DNA from: Lachnospiraceae bacterium
Lineage (GTDB): Bacteria > Bacillota > Clostridia > Lachnospirales > Lachnospiraceae
Reading direction: 5' to 3'
Assembly: GCA_030526195.1 (NCBI GenBank)
Contig: JAUNDG010000016.1
Coordinates: forward strand, 1 to 57,215
Length of the DNA: 57,215 nucleotides
Numbering within the stretch: position 1 is the first letter of the stretch; every line of letters begins with the position of its first letter. Positions 37,478 to 46,947 of the stretch are shown here, piece after piece. Made by a program: the position numbers and the translations under genes. The notes below the pieces were generated by a model. It was not told the origin of the DNA. It saw only the letters and a list, made by a program, of their open reading frames with translations, and searched no databases.

Positions 37478-40060
37478 TTACAGATCCAGGGGCGGAGCAC
37501 CCTTCCGGCCATGGCAGTTCTTATACTTCTGGCCGCTGCCGCAGGGACAGGGATCATTGGGGTAAACCTTACGCTCCTTGCGCACCACCTGTTTCGGGGC
37601 GGCTTCTTCGCCGCGGTTGGTGCTCATGGGGGTAGCGGTCTCCTCTCTTTCCGCCTTCTGTTCCACGCGGACGTGGTACATCAGACGCACACAGTTCTCC
37701 TGGATGCCGTCTGTCATCTCATCGAACATTTCGAAGCCGATGATGCGGTATTCCACCTTCGGGTCCTTGTTGCCGTAGCTCATCAGGCCGATACCCTGAC
37801 GGAGCTGTTCCATATCGTCGATATGAGTTGTCCAGCGGGAATCGATAACCTTCAGCAGGACCACGCGTTCCAGTTCACGCATTTTATCCGGATCCGGGAA
37901 CTGAGCTTCCTTTTCTTCGTAAAGGGCATTGGCCTCTTCGATCAGCTTTTCTGTCAGTTCTTTCTGAGACAGGCCGGCCACAGATTCCTCTGTCAGCGGA
38001 GCGATCGGGATGATGGCACCCAGTTCCTGAGTCAGGCGGACCGGATTGGCCCCTTCTCTGTCCTCATCACCGAAGGCCTTCGCCACATAACGGCTGATGA
38101 CATCATCCTTCATTTTCAGGATGAGTGACTTCATGTTCTCACCGTCAAGCACGCGGCGCCGTTCATCATAGATGATCTCACGCTGGTCGTTGTTGACGCG
38201 GTCATATTCCAGAAGGTTCTTACGAATACCGAAGTTGTTGCTTTCAATCTTCTGCTGAGCCTTCTCGATGGCGCTGGAGAGCATCTTGTGCTCCAGCTGC
38301 TCGCCTTCCGGCACACCCAGGGTTTCGAAGACCTTGATCATACGCTCGGAACCAAACAGACGCATCAGATCATCTTCCAGGGAAATGTAGAAGCGTGATT
38401 CGCCCGGGTCGCCCTGACGACCGGAACGGCCGCGGAGCTGATTGTCGATTCGTCTGGACTCATGACGTTCTGTACCGATAATCCGCAGACCGCCGGCAGC
38501 CTTGGCCACATCGTCCAGCTTGATATCGGTACCACGACCGGCCATGTTGGTGGCGATGGTGACGGCACCGGCTTCACCGGCATGGGCAACGATCTCAGCT
38601 TCCATCTCATGGAACTTGGCGTTCAGCACGTTATGCTGGATGCCTTCCCGCTTCAGAAGACGGGATACCAGTTCAGAAACCTCAATGGTGACAGTACCCA
38701 CAAGGACCGGCTGCTGTTTGGCGTGAGCTTCCTTGACGGCCTCCACCACAGCCTGATATTTTTCTTTCTTTGTCTTGAAGACGGCATCGTTATCGTCGAT
38801 ACGGGCCACCGGTTTGTTGGTGGGGATGCAGATAACGTCCATGCCGTAGATATCACGGAATTCCTGCTCTTCTGTCAGAGCGGTACCGGTCATACCGGCC
38901 TTCTTGTCGAACTTGTTGAAGAAGTTCTGGAAGGTGATGGTGGCCAGTGTGCGGCTCTCCTGTTTAACCTTCACATGTTCCTTGGCTTCAATGGCCTGAT
39001 GCAGACCGTCGGAATAACGGCGACCCGGCATGATACGGCCGGTGAAGCTGTCGACGATCAGAACCTGGTCCTCCTTGACCACGTAATCCTGGTCACGGAA
39101 CATCAGATTATGGGCTCTCAGCGCCAGGTCCACACCATGCTGGATTTCCAGATGTTCCGGATCTGACAGGTTGTCAATGTGGAAGAACTGCTCAACGCGC
39201 TTCACGCCGTCGGCAGTCAGGGTCACGATCTTATCCTTTTCATTGACGATGAAGTCGCCGGTTTCGGTGATTTCTTCGCCCATGATGGCGCTGATCTTAG
39301 TCATTTCACCGGAAGCCTCGCCGCGCTTTAACTGGCGGGCCAGGATATCGCACACCTCATAGATCTTTGTGGATTTGCCACTGGAACCGGAAATGATGAG
39401 CGGTGTTCTGGCCTCGTCGATGAGGACGGAGTCGACCTCGTCGATCAGGGCGTAATGCAGGCCTCTCTGAACAAGACGCTCTTTGTAAATGACCATGTTG
39501 TCACGCAGGTAGTCGAACCCGAGCTCGTTGTTGGTCACGTAAGTGATATCGCAATTGTAAGCCTCACGGCGTTCCTCCGGCTTCATGGGCTGAAGGACAC
39601 AGCCGACCTTGAGGCCCAGGAACTCATGCACGCTGCCCATCCACTCGGCATCTCGCTGTGCCAGGTAGTCGTTGACAGTCACAACGTGAACGCCCTGGCC
39701 GTCAAGAGCGTTCAGGTAGGACGGCAGTGTGGCCACCAATGTCTTACCTTCACCGGTTTTCATTTCAGCAATACGCCCCTGATGGAGGATGATACCGCCC
39801 ATAAGCTGCACACGGAAATGCTCCATGCCCAGCACACGCTTGGCAGCTTCACGCACAACCGCATAAGCTTCCACCAGAAGATCATCCAGTGTTTCGCCAT
39901 TGGCCAGACGTTCCTTAAACTCCACTGTTTTATGCTTTAATTCTTCGTCGGACAGCTTCTGCATCGCCGGACGAAGCGCTTCGATCTTATCGACAGTCCC
40001 CTTGATCCGCTTGATTTCGTGATCAGAGTGGGTACCGAATAATTTTTCTGCAAGACCCAT
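37478..40060 (-). CDS. secA: preprotein translocase ATPase SecA
   Basis: 860 residues. Walker A MKTGEGKT lies near residue 105, the DEAD-like [21 protein letters not shown] follows, and motif VI with [22 protein letters not shown] is complete. The C-terminus carries the SEC-C zinc-binding [14 protein letters not shown]. It drives export through SecY (11.1 kb). The gene follows hpf but has its own promoter. Confidence 0.98.
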   Translation of the reverse strand: MGLAEKLFGTHSDHEIKRIKGTVDKIEALRPAMQKLSDEELKHKTVEFKERLANGETLDDLLVEAYAVVREAAKRVLGMEHFRVQLMGGIILHQGRIAEMKTGEGKTLVATLPSYLNALDGQGVHVVTVNDYLAQRDAEWMGSVHEFLGLKVGCVLQPMKPEERREAYNCDITYVTNNELGFDYLRDNMVIYKERLVQRGLHYALIDEVDSVLIDEARTPLIISGSSGKSTKIYEVCDILARQLKRGEASGEMTKISAIMGEEITETGDFIVNEKDKIVTLTADGVKRVEQFFHIDNLSDPEHLEIQHGVDLALRAHNLMFRDQDYVVKEDQVLIVDSFTGRIMPGRRYSDGLHQAIEAKEHVKVKQESRTLATITFQNFFNKFDKKAGMTGTALTEEQEFRDIYGMDVICIPTNKPVARIDDNDAVFKTKKEKYQAVVEAVKEAHAKQQPVLVGTVTIEVSELVSRLLKREGIQHNVLNAKFHEMEAEIVAHAGEAGAVTIATNMAGRGTDIKLDDVAKAAGGLRIIGTERHESRRIDNQLRGRSGRQGDPGESRFYISLEDDLMRLFGSERMIKVFETLGVPEGEQLEHKMLSSAIEKAQQKIESNNFGIRKNLLEYDRVNNDQREIIYDERRRVLDGENMKSLILKMKDDVISRYVAKAFGDEDREGANPVRLTQELGAIIPIAPLTEESVAGLSQKELTEKLIEEANALYEEKEAQFPDPDKMRELERVVLLKVIDSRWTTHIDDMEQLRQGIGLMSYGNKDPKVEYRIIGFEMFDEMTDGIQENCVRLMYHVRVEQKAEREETATPMSTNRGEEAAPKQVVRKERKVYPNDPCPCGSGQKYKNCHGRKGAPPLDL

Positions 40061-40109
40061 AAAAAAATCAACCTTTCTGTGCTGCCAGAATTTGCAGACA
40101 GCCGATGTT

Positions 40110-40139
40110 ATAATACCACAATCCTCTTACCAAGGACAA
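40110..40139 (-). promoter_or_regulatory. probable secA promoter
   Basis: On the minus strand TTGTCC (40134-40139), an 18-nt spacer and TATTAT (40110-40115), about 50 bp before the secA start. Confidence 0.6.
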
Positions 40140-40191
40140 TGAAAGTTTTATTAACTCCCGCGACACAGGAGCGACTCTCCATTTCATCAAT

Positions 40192-40221
40192 CGAGTAGGT
40201 GGGTATTCTCCCACCTACTCG
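40192..40221. other. perfect 12-bp hairpin next to repeat copy B
   Basis: CGAGTAGGTGGG tattct CCCACCTACTCG. It lies directly against the TATCCC end of repeat copy B and upstream of the secA promoter. No T tract on either side, so not a standard terminator. Confidence 0.6.
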
Positions 40222-40222
40222 C

Positions 40223-40331
40223 TATCCCTTCGGTAACACCTCGATTCCGCGTTGCTGCATCTCGGTGATTACCGTTCGCCAAATGAATCCCTTCATGCAA
40301 GCATGAGGATTCACTTGGCTCATCGGGATAA
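40223..40331. repeat. 109-bp inverted-repeat element, copy B
   Basis: Same element as 5683-5791, with five differences, four of them clustered in the loop of hairpin 1. TATCCC/GGGATA ends and both internal hairpins are kept. It lies in the 395-bp gap between hpf and secA, immediately after the hpf terminator. The rest of the gap holds the terminator, a second hairpin and the secA promoter. Confidence 0.85.
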
Positions 40332-40372
40332 CAGATAAAGGTGTGCCGCACCTCAACGGTTACGACACACCT
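40332..40372 (-). terminator. terminator after hpf
   Basis: On the minus strand AGGTGTGTCG and CGGCACACCT pair (40363-40372 with 40339-40348), followed by TTTATCTGTT, after which repeat copy B begins. Confidence 0.7.
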
Positions 40373-40455
40373 CTAATTAAACTTTTTTAGAAAATGGATC
40401 TGCCTCCTGCTCTAAGGCATCGCATCCGCGCCTTAACCGCATGAAGTAACAGAAC

Positions 40456-40986
40456 TTATCTTGACGGTTCGATCAGACCGAAGGTACCGCCCTTCCGTTT
40501 GTAAACCACGTTCACATCGCCTGTTTCCGCATTGCAGAACACAAAGAAGTCATGCTGCAGAAGATCCATCTGAACGCAGGCGTCCTCCGGATACATGGGC
40601 TTGATGTCAAAATGCTTCACACGGCTGATGACCACTTCTTCATTTTCCTGATCGTAGTCATTGTCGATGAAGGCCTGCTGGAAGTCAGTGTTATCTCTGT
40701 TCTTGCTGATGAGTTTTGTTTTATATTTTCTCAGCTGGCGTTCAATGATCTCTTCCACCAGATCGATGGAAACATACATATCACTGCTGACCTGTTCAGA
40801 GCGGATGATCCGACCCTTCACAGGGATCGTGACCTCGATCTTCTGACGTTCCTTTTCGACGGAGAGTGTGACATTGACCTGTGTGTCTCCCACAAAATAC
40901 TTCTCCAGTCGACCCAGTTTGCTTTCCACTGCTGTACGAAGACCCTCTGTTACATCCAGATTCTTTCCGGTGATCACAAATCTCAT
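40456..40986 (-). CDS. hpf: ribosome hibernation promoting factor, long form
   Basis: 176 residues from the ATG at 40986 (AGGAAGG 7 nt before); an ATG two codons earlier is less well placed. The N-terminal domain (MRFVITGKNLDVTEGLRTAV) binds the decoding region. The C-terminal dimerisation domain (QMDLLQHDFFVFCNAETGDV) drives 100S formation, as in Gram-positive long HPF. Transcribed after dapA-dapB-hisA and upstream of secA. Confidence 0.95.
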   Translation of the reverse strand: MRFVITGKNLDVTEGLRTAVESKLGRLEKYFVGDTQVNVTLSVEKERQKIEVTIPVKGRIIRSEQVSSDMYVSIDLVEEIIERQLRKYKTKLISKNRDNTDFQQAFIDNDYDQENEEVVISRVKHFDIKPMYPEDACVQMDLLQHDFFVFCNAETGDVNVVYKRKGGTFGLIEPSR

Positions 40987-41030
40987 ACGCATACCTTCCT
41001 TTCTGCCGGATCAAAGCCCGACATGGATTT

Positions 41031-41804
41031 TTATCGGCAGGCTTCCAGTACCTTGCGGTAATCCATCTGCCCGCCAAACAGAGATAAGGCGGACCCGATG
41101 GTGATGTCCAGTCTTCCCTCTGTTTTTTGACGAATGCCGGCGATGTCCTCAAATCCGGCAATGCCCCCCGCGTATGTCATAGGGAAGCCTTTGACGGTAT
41201 TGAGCAGATCGATGAGCCCCCAGGCCGGACCGCCGCCCAGACCTTCGGCATCAATGCCGTGGATGAGGAACTCGTCGCAGTCCTCTGTCAGAGATTCCAG
41301 CAGTTCCCGTGTCAGCGGGGTATCTGTGTACTTCTGCCAGCGATCTGTCATGATGTAATAATCATCGCCCTTGCGTCGACAGGAAAGATCCAGCACCAGA
41401 TGTTCCTTTCCCACCGCGCGTTTCATCTTATCTATATTTTCTCTCACAATACGCCCATCTGTAAAGCAAAAAGATGTGACAATCACGTGAGAAGCACCAT
41501 TTTCTATATAAAATGAGGCATTATCGTCCCGGATGCCGCCGCCAACCATCAGGCCGCCGGGATAAGTCCGCAAAGCCAGCAGTGCCTGGGCCTGTGTCGC
41601 CTCAAAAAATGGGGAACTGGCCGGATTCAGCAGGATGACGTGGCCGCCGGTAAGGCCATCCTTCTGAAAGAGATCGGCAAAAAAGGCCGCATCCCGTTCC
41701 GACACGAAATTCTCCTTTGCGGAGTCATGCGTATCAGTCAGGGAGCCGCCTATTATCTGCTTGACTTTTCCGTTATGAATATCAATACAGGGTCTGAATC
41801 TCAT
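41031..41804 (-). CDS. hisA: phosphoribosylformimino-5-aminoimidazole carboxamide ribotide isomerase, eukaryotic HIS6 type
   Basis: 257 residues, a TIM barrel for the fourth step of histidine synthesis (ProFAR to PRFAR). Catalytic aspartates are likely Asp8 (RPCIDIHNGKVKQIIGG) and Asp139 (HLVLDLSCRR). The sequence follows yeast HIS6 rather than the bacterial HisA pattern: KFVS-like NFVSERDAAFFADLF, HVIVTSFCF, MTDRWQKYTDTPLT, DEFLIHGIDAEGLGGG and IGSALSLFGG. It lies 3 bp after dapB and before hpf, away from any his operon. Some Clostridia are known to carry this type. Confidence 0.88.
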   Translation of the reverse strand: MRFRPCIDIHNGKVKQIIGGSLTDTHDSAKENFVSERDAAFFADLFQKDGLTGGHVILLNPASSPFFEATQAQALLALRTYPGGLMVGGGIRDDNASFYIENGASHVIVTSFCFTDGRIVRENIDKMKRAVGKEHLVLDLSCRRKGDDYYIMTDRWQKYTDTPLTRELLESLTEDCDEFLIHGIDAEGLGGGPAWGLIDLLNTVKGFPMTYAGGIAGFEDIAGIRQKTEGRLDITIGSALSLFGGQMDYRKVLEACR

Positions 41805-41807
41805 CTC

Positions 41808-42563
41808 TTACCCGATCACGTCCGACATGTCATAAAGGCCCGGGCCCTTGGCAGCCAGGAATTTGGCGGCCTGGACAGCGCCCTTGGCAAAGACGGCACG
41901 TGAATAAGCCGTATGCTTGATCTCGATGACCTCATCATTGCCGGCGAAGATCACATTGTGAACACCGACCACGGTGCCGCCTCTTAAAGCAGACATACCA
42001 ATCTCGTTGGCCGGTCTGGGGTCGTGACGGTCACTTCTGTCATAGCAAAGGTCCATCTTGCCGTCGGCGGCTTCTTTGACAGCATCGGCCAGCATCAGCG
42101 CTGTGCCGGACGGAGCATCGACTTTACGTTTATGATGCATTTCCATGATCTCGGTATCAAAGCCTGCCGGGTTAAGCACTTCTGTAGCCTGCTTGACCAG
42201 CTTCAGCAGAAGGTTGATGCCCAGAGACATATTGCCGGATCTTAAGATCGCCACCTGTTCGGAGGCTTCCCTGATCATGGCGACCTGCTCATCGGTCAGA
42301 CCGGTGGTGCAGATAACCATGGGGATGTTCCGCTCTGTGCCGTAAGCCACCAGGAGGTTAACGGCCTTGGCGGAAGAAAAATCGATGATAGCATCCGCCG
42401 GTTCAGAACACTTGTCAAAGCTGTCATAAACCGGGAAGGACAGTTCATCGGAATCTTTGATATCGATACCGGCCACGATCTGAATATTCGGGTCGGCTTC
42501 CACGATCTCGGCGACCACGCGGCCCATATGACCGAGAGCGCCTGTTAAAATCACACTGACCAT
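41808..42563 (-). CDS. dapB: 4-hydroxy-tetrahydrodipicolinate reductase
   Basis: 251 residues. NAD(P)H-dependent second step of the lysine/diaminopimelate branch. The nucleotide-binding loop GALGHMGRVVAE, the catalytic EMHHKRKVDAPSGTAL and HTAYSRAVFAKGA are present. Its start overlaps the dapA stop by one base. Provides precursor for peptidoglycan cross-links. Confidence 0.96.
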   Translation of the reverse strand: MVSVILTGALGHMGRVVAEIVEADPNIQIVAGIDIKDSDELSFPVYDSFDKCSEPADAIIDFSSAKAVNLLVAYGTERNIPMVICTTGLTDEQVAMIREASEQVAILRSGNMSLGINLLLKLVKQATEVLNPAGFDTEIMEMHHKRKVDAPSGTALMLADAVKEAADGKMDLCYDRSDRHDPRPANEIGMSALRGGTVVGVHNVIFAGNDEVIEIKHTAYSRAVFAKGAVQAAKFLAAKGPGLYDMSDVIG

Positions 42564-43447
42564 TACAGTACCCCGTATGCCTTCATGGCTTCTTCAAGAG
42601 AGGCTTTGTGCTGCGGTTCCAGTTCTGTCATCGGCAGACGCGGTTTGCCGGCCTTATAGCCCATAAGGTTCATGGCATGCTTAACCGGGATCGGGTTCAC
42701 CTCGCAGAACAGCTGCTTCACCAGCGGAATAGCCTTCAGCTGCATATCCAGAGCTTCTTCGGTACGACCTTCCAGGAAATGCATCACCATGTCATGTGTC
42801 TGACGCGGTGCCACATTGGCCAGAACGGAAATAACACCGATGCCACCCAGAGCGCAGATCGGCACGATCTCATCGTCGTTGCCGGAGTAGATATCCAGGT
42901 AACCGCGGCTTAAACGAGCCAGCTCGGCAATCTGGGAAATGTTACCGCTGGCTTCCTTGATGCCAACGATGTTTTCCACGTTCTTGCCCAGGTAGGCAGC
43001 AGTTTCCGGCAGAATGTTGCAGCCGGTACGGCTCGGTACGTTGTAAAGAATGCAGGGGATCTTCACGGCATTGGCAATGGCTGTGAAGTGAGCGATAAGA
43101 CCCTTCTGTGTGGCCTTGTTGTAATACGGTGTGACCAGAAGCAGGCCGTCGACGCCAACCTCTTCGGCTTCCTTTGACAGCTGGATACCGAAGGCTGTGT
43201 CGTTGGAACCTGTGCCGGCGATCACCGGAATGCGGTGGTTCACCTTGTCAACAGCGTATTTGATAACCTCGAGGTGTTCAGCCTCTGATAAAGTGGCAGA
43301 TTCGCCTGTTGTGCCGCAGATGATGATGGCATCTGTACCGCCGGCGATCTGCTGTTCAAGAAGTTCACCGAGAACTTCGTAATTGACATCACCGTTTTCA
43401 TGCATCGGTGTAATGATCGCTACACCTGAACCTTTGAAAATGGACAT
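42563..43447 (-). CDS. dapA: 4-hydroxy-tetrahydrodipicolinate synthase
   Basis: 294 residues, (beta/alpha)8 aldolase condensing pyruvate and aspartate semialdehyde. The substrate loop CGTTGESATLSEAEH, the catalytic tyrosine in YNVPSRTG and the Schiff-base lysine in NIVGIKEASGN are all visible. First gene of the dapA-dapB-hisA-hpf group, behind a good promoter. Confidence 0.96.
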   Translation of the reverse strand: MSIFKGSGVAIITPMHENGDVNYEVLGELLEQQIAGGTDAIIICGTTGESATLSEAEHLEVIKYAVDKVNHRIPVIAGTGSNDTAFGIQLSKEAEEVGVDGLLLVTPYYNKATQKGLIAHFTAIANAVKIPCILYNVPSRTGCNILPETAAYLGKNVENIVGIKEASGNISQIAELARLSRGYLDIYSGNDDEIVPICALGGIGVISVLANVAPRQTHDMVMHFLEGRTEEALDMQLKAIPLVKQLFCEVNPIPVKHAMNLMGYKAGKPRLPMTELEPQHKASLEEAMKAYGVL

Positions 43448-43519
43448 GGTTTTTCTCCTTTATTCTCTCACTATCCTGACGTTCGTCTCATTGACAATCG
43501 ACTGTTTTCACAAACCTAA

Positions 43520-43548
43520 ACTATACACAACTCATTTGAAAATGTCAA
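43520..43548 (-). promoter_or_regulatory. promoter of the dapA operon
   Basis: On the minus strand TTGACA (43543-43548), 17-nt spacer, TATAGT (43520-43525); near consensus and about 72 bp before the dapA start. The 388-bp dapA-typA gap holds this and the divergent typA promoter; no lysine riboswitch pattern is recognisable in it. Confidence 0.85.
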
Positions 43549-43705
43549 TCGGCGGTCACCGCCGTTCCTGTGTCTGCCGCAATCCGTTTTCAGACGGTTT
43601 TCGCCGGCACTCTGACAGTCTGCCGAGGAATTTCCGATGCTGACACAGGCGTGGTCTACAGGTTATTCATGGGTTATATATGGCCTGATTATATCATGAA
43701 GAATA

Positions 43706-43734
43706 TTTACAAGAAAACTGAAAAGTGCTATATT
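43706..43734 (+). promoter_or_regulatory. promoter of typA
   Basis: TTTACA (43706-43711), 17-nt spacer, TATATT (43729-43734), about 100 bp before the typA start. Confidence 0.7.
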
Positions 43735-43835
43735 TTCTTGGTTAGTCAGAAAAGACATAATAATAAGTAATGATTGTGGCGGCCCGTCGGGCCCGCCTGA
43801 TGAACATGATTGAAAAAAGATGAGGTAAAGACAGT

Positions 43836-45674
43836 ATGAGTCAGATCGCAAGAGAGGATATCCGTAACGTCGCCATCATCGCCCATGTTGACCACGGCAA
43901 AACCACACTGGTGGACGGTATGCTCAGACAGAGCGGTGTATTCCGTGCCAACCAGGAGGTTCGTGAACGTGTCATGGACTCCGGTGATATCGAACGTGAA
44001 AGAGGCATCACCATTCTTTCCAAAAACACAGCCATCAATTACAACGGCATTAAGATCAACATCGTAGATACCCCCGGCCATGCCGATTTCGGCGGCGAGG
44101 TGGAACGTGTTCTGAAAATGGTCAACGGCGTTATCCTGCTGGTTGACGCTTTCGAAGGCACCATGCCCCAGACAAAGTTCGTGCTGAAAAAAGCACTGGA
44201 CCTGGACCTGCCGGTCATCGTCTGCATCAATAAGATCGACCGTCCGGAAGCCCGTCCCGAAGAAGTCGTGGATGAAGCCCTGGAGCTTATGATGGATCTG
44301 GATGCTTCCGATGAACAGCTGGACTGCCCCTTCCTCTTCGCTTCCGCCAGAGAAGGCACCTGCGTCCGCAACTTAGGCGACGAGGCTGTGGACTTAAAGC
44401 CGCTGTTTGAAACCATCATTGATTACATCCCCGCCCCCACAGGCGATCCGGAAAAGGGCACTCAGGTCCTCATTTCCACCATCGACTACAACGAATATGT
44501 GGGCCGCATCGGTATCGGTAAGGTGGACAACGGCTCCATTTCCGTCAATCAGGATGCCCTCCGCCTGAACTTCCATCATCCGGAGCTGCGTGAAAAGGTT
44601 AAGATCAATCGTCTCTATGAATTTGACGGTCTGGGCAAGGTGGATGTGAAGGAAGCCGGTGTGGGCTCCATCGTGGCTATTTCCGGTATTGCCGACCTGC
44701 AGATCGGTGACACCATCTGTGTGCCGGAAAATGAGGTGGCCATCCCCTTCCAGAAGATTTCCGAACCCACCATTTCCATGAACTTTATCGTCAACGATTC
44801 ACCGCTGGCCGGTCAGGAGGGTGATTACTGCACCTCCCGTCAGATCCGCGAGCGTCTGCTCAAGGAACTGAACACCGACGTCAGCCTCCGGGTTGAAGAT
44901 ACCGAAAGCACCGACACCTTCCGTGTCAGCGGCCGCGGTGAGCTGCATCTGTCAGTTCTCATCGAGACTATGCGCCGTGAGGGTTATGAATTTGCCGTCA
45001 GCAAGGCTGAGGTTATTCTGAAGAAAGATGACCACGGCCACAAGATGGAGCCCTGCGAAATTGCTTACGTGGATGTGCCGGAGGAATTCACCGGTACCGC
45101 CATCAGCATGCTGTCCGAACGCAAGGGTGAACTTCAGGGTATGAGTACCCTGTCCGACGGTACCACCCGACTGGAGTTTGCCATTCCCTCCCGCGGCCTC
45201 ATCGGCTTCCACGGTCCGTTCCTGACCGCCACCAAGGGCACCGGCATCATCAACAGCATTTTCGACGGTTACATTCCGTACAAGGGCGAGTTCACTTATC
45301 GCCGCAACGGCTCCCTCATCGCTTTTGAGGACGGTGAAGCCGTTACCTACGGCCTCTTCGCCGCTCAGGAACGTGGTGCTCTCTTCATCGGTCCCAACAC
45401 CCGGGTTTACACCGGTATGGTCATCGGCGAATGCGCCAAGCCGGAAGACATCGAGCTTAACGTCTGCAAGACCAAGCATCTGACCAACACCCGTTCCTCC
45501 AGCGCCGACGAAGCGCTGACTCTGACACCGCCCCGCGTGCTGTCTCTGGAACAGGCCCTGGACTACATCGATACAGACGAGCTGCTTGAAGTCACACCGA
45601 AGAGCCTCCGTATCCGTAAAAAGGTTCTGGACGGCAAGATGCGCCGCCGTATGTCGGCCAATGCCAGATCCTGA
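43836..45674 (+). CDS. typA: ribosome-associated GTPase TypA/BipA
   Basis: 612 residues. Translational GTPase that binds the ribosome like EF-G and aids 50S assembly and growth under stress. G1 [10 protein letters not shown]2 RERGITI, G3 [12 protein letters not shown] and G4 [10 protein letters not shown] are complete; the C-terminal domain ends [14 protein letters not shown]. Independent transcription unit with its own terminator. Confidence 0.97.
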   Translation: MSQIAREDIRNVAIIAHVDHGKTTLVDGMLRQSGVFRANQEVRERVMDSGDIERERGITILSKNTAINYNGIKINIVDTPGHADFGGEVERVLKMVNGVILLVDAFEGTMPQTKFVLKKALDLDLPVIVCINKIDRPEARPEEVVDEALELMMDLDASDEQLDCPFLFASAREGTCVRNLGDEAVDLKPLFETIIDYIPAPTGDPEKGTQVLISTIDYNEYVGRIGIGKVDNGSISVNQDALRLNFHHPELREKVKINRLYEFDGLGKVDVKEAGVGSIVAISGIADLQIGDTICVPENEVAIPFQKISEPTISMNFIVNDSPLAGQEGDYCTSRQIRERLLKELNTDVSLRVEDTESTDTFRVSGRGELHLSVLIETMRREGYEFAVSKAEVILKKDDHGHKMEPCEIAYVDVPEEFTGTAISMLSERKGELQGMSTLSDGTTRLEFAIPSRGLIGFHGPFLTATKGTGIINSIFDGYIPYKGEFTYRRNGSLIAFEDGEAVTYGLFAAQERGALFIGPNTRVYTGMVIGECAKPEDIELNVCKTKHLTNTRSSSADEALTLTPPRVLSLEQALDYIDTDELLEVTPKSLRIRKKVLDGKMRRRMSANARS

Positions 45675-45704
45675 TAGCTGCCAAAACTGAATCGTGATTT
45701 AACC

Positions 45705-45742
45705 AACCGGCAGGGAATAAACGCCCCTGCCGGTTTGCTTTT
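45705..45742 (+). terminator. terminator after typA
   Basis: AACCGGCAGGG and CCCTGCCGGTT pair around a 9-nt loop, followed by TGCTTTT. Confidence 0.88.
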
Positions 45743-45803
45743 ATCCAGCGCATATTTTGTATATCTCATGCCCTGAGACTTCAGGGCCGGTCTGACTGAC
45801 AGC

Positions 45804-45847
45804 GAAAAAACAGCGGAAGAAAGGTCATCGCCTCTCTTCCGCTGTTT
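45804..45847 (-). terminator. terminator after the NifX/SlyD fusion gene
   Basis: On the minus strand AACAGCGGAAGA and TCTTCCGCTGTT form a 12-bp stem followed by TTTTT. Confidence 0.88.
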
Positions 45848-45868
45848 GTTGTCTTCGAAATACTGGAT

Positions 45869-46822
45869 TTACAGCACTTCCACCAATTCGATGTGGAAGT
45901 TCAGTTCTTTGCCAGCCATCTCATGATTGGCATCGAAGGTGATGGTCTCATCATCCTTAGCTGTCACGGTGACCGGGAAGGTCTGGCCGCCCATGCCCTG
46001 AAGGTAAACCTTCTGGCCCACAGACAGGGTTTCGGAGCCCGGCATCTCAGCGATCTTCACATTGATGATGGCTGCCGGATTCACCGGACCGTAAGCTTCC
46101 TCCGGCATCAGATGGATGTCGATGGATTCACCCACTTCCATGTTGGCTACAGCCGCATCATAACCTCTGATCATCATGCCGGCACCGCAGACAAATTCAA
46201 GGGGTTCGCCTCTGTCATAGGAGGAGTCAAACTGTGTGCCGTCATTGAAGGTACCTCTGTAATGGGTCCGGCAGGTCTTGCCCACGTTCTTCCCTTCGAT
46301 GCCGCTCCCCTGGCAACCACAGCCACCGCCGCAGCCACAACCACAGCCACAGTCCTCTGAATCATCACTGCAGCCACAACCGCAACCGCAATCATCATCG
46401 GCTGACGCGCTGTTGCAACCACAACCACAGCCGCAATCATCATCGGCTGACTCACTGCCGCAACCACAGCCACAGCTGTCATCGTCGTGGTCATGATGAT
46501 GGCAATTGACACCGGCACTGACAAGCTCACCGCGCAGGTAAGCGGCCACCGCATCATCTGTATCACCTGTCACACCGGAGCAAACCTCAACACCGCGATC
46601 ATCAAGCGCCGCCTGAGCCTCGCTGCCGATACCACCGCAAATGAGCACATTAATGTTATGAATCCCCAGCAGGCTGGCCATGGCGCCATGACCGCTGCAG
46701 TTGGCATCGATCACTTCAAAGGAACGGATCTTGCCCTCTTCCACTTCATAAATCTTAAACTGCTTAGCATGACCAAAGTGCTGGAAGACCTGGCCATTTT
46801 CAAAAGTAACCGCGATTTTCAT
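45869..46822 (-). CDS. fusion of NifX/NifB-C-like domain, Cys-rich repeats and SlyD-type FKBP prolyl isomerase
   Basis: 317 residues in three parts. Residues 1-103 match the dinitrogenase iron-molybdenum cofactor-binding family (FENGQVFQHFGHAKQFKIYE, LICGGIGSEAQAALDDRGVE), small proteins that hold metal clusters. Residues 107-172 carry a His/Asp cluster (HHHDHDDD) and near-perfect repeats of DDDCGCGCGC, totalling 18 cysteines. Residues 178-317 are a SlyD-like FKBP with insert-in-flap chaperone domain (DGTQFDSSYDRGEPLEF, PEEAYGP, DANHEMAGKELNFHIELVEV). SlyD proteins normally carry a metal-binding tail at the C-terminus; here the thiol-rich region lies between the domains. A role in metal storage or delivery with folding help is inferred. 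No signal peptide. Confidence 0.88.
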   Translation of the reverse strand: MKIAVTFENGQVFQHFGHAKQFKIYEVEEGKIRSFEVIDANCSGHGAMASLLGIHNINVLICGGIGSEAQAALDDRGVEVCSGVTGDTDDAVAAYLRGELVSAGVNCHHHDHDDDSCGCGCGSESADDDCGCGCGCNSASADDDCGCGCGCSDDSEDCGCGCGCGGGCGCQGSGIEGKNVGKTCRTHYRGTFNDGTQFDSSYDRGEPLEFVCGAGMMIRGYDAAVANMEVGESIDIHLMPEEAYGPVNPAAIINVKIAEMPGSETLSVGQKVYLQGMGGQTFPVTVTAKDDETITFDANHEMAGKELNFHIELVEVL

Positions 46823-46842
46823 ATCGTATCCTTTCTATATGA

Positions 46843-46943
46843 ATGGGGCTGCCGTCCGAAGACAGCAGTCCCATAATGTACTGTTTTTTCTGTTTTTCAA
46901 TGTCCGGGGTGTGTCAATCGGACACTCGCAATACCCACAGGGC
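46843..46943. other. hairpin and CGGACA motif copy in the pda-fusion gap
   Basis: ATGGGGCTGCCGTC and GACAGCAGTCCCAT (46842-46873) pair with a CGAA loop. At 46917-46943 lies ATCGGACACTCGCAATACC plus CACAGGGC, closely related to parts of 1236-1280 and 54870-54895. TGTCCG at 46901 can pair with CGGACA at 46919. Confidence 0.5.
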
Positions 46944-46947
46944 CTCC

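Noticed and set aside
43448-43835. Lysine riboswitch before dapA
   Set aside because: The interval from the promoter to dapA is only about 65-70 nt, too short for a lysine aptamer, and no conserved core is seen.
46300-46500. Repetitive CCGCAACCACA-like array resembling a short tandem repeat or CRISPR
   Set aside because: The repeats are in frame and encode the Cys-Gly repeats of the fusion protein; spacing and lack of unique spacers exclude CRISPR.
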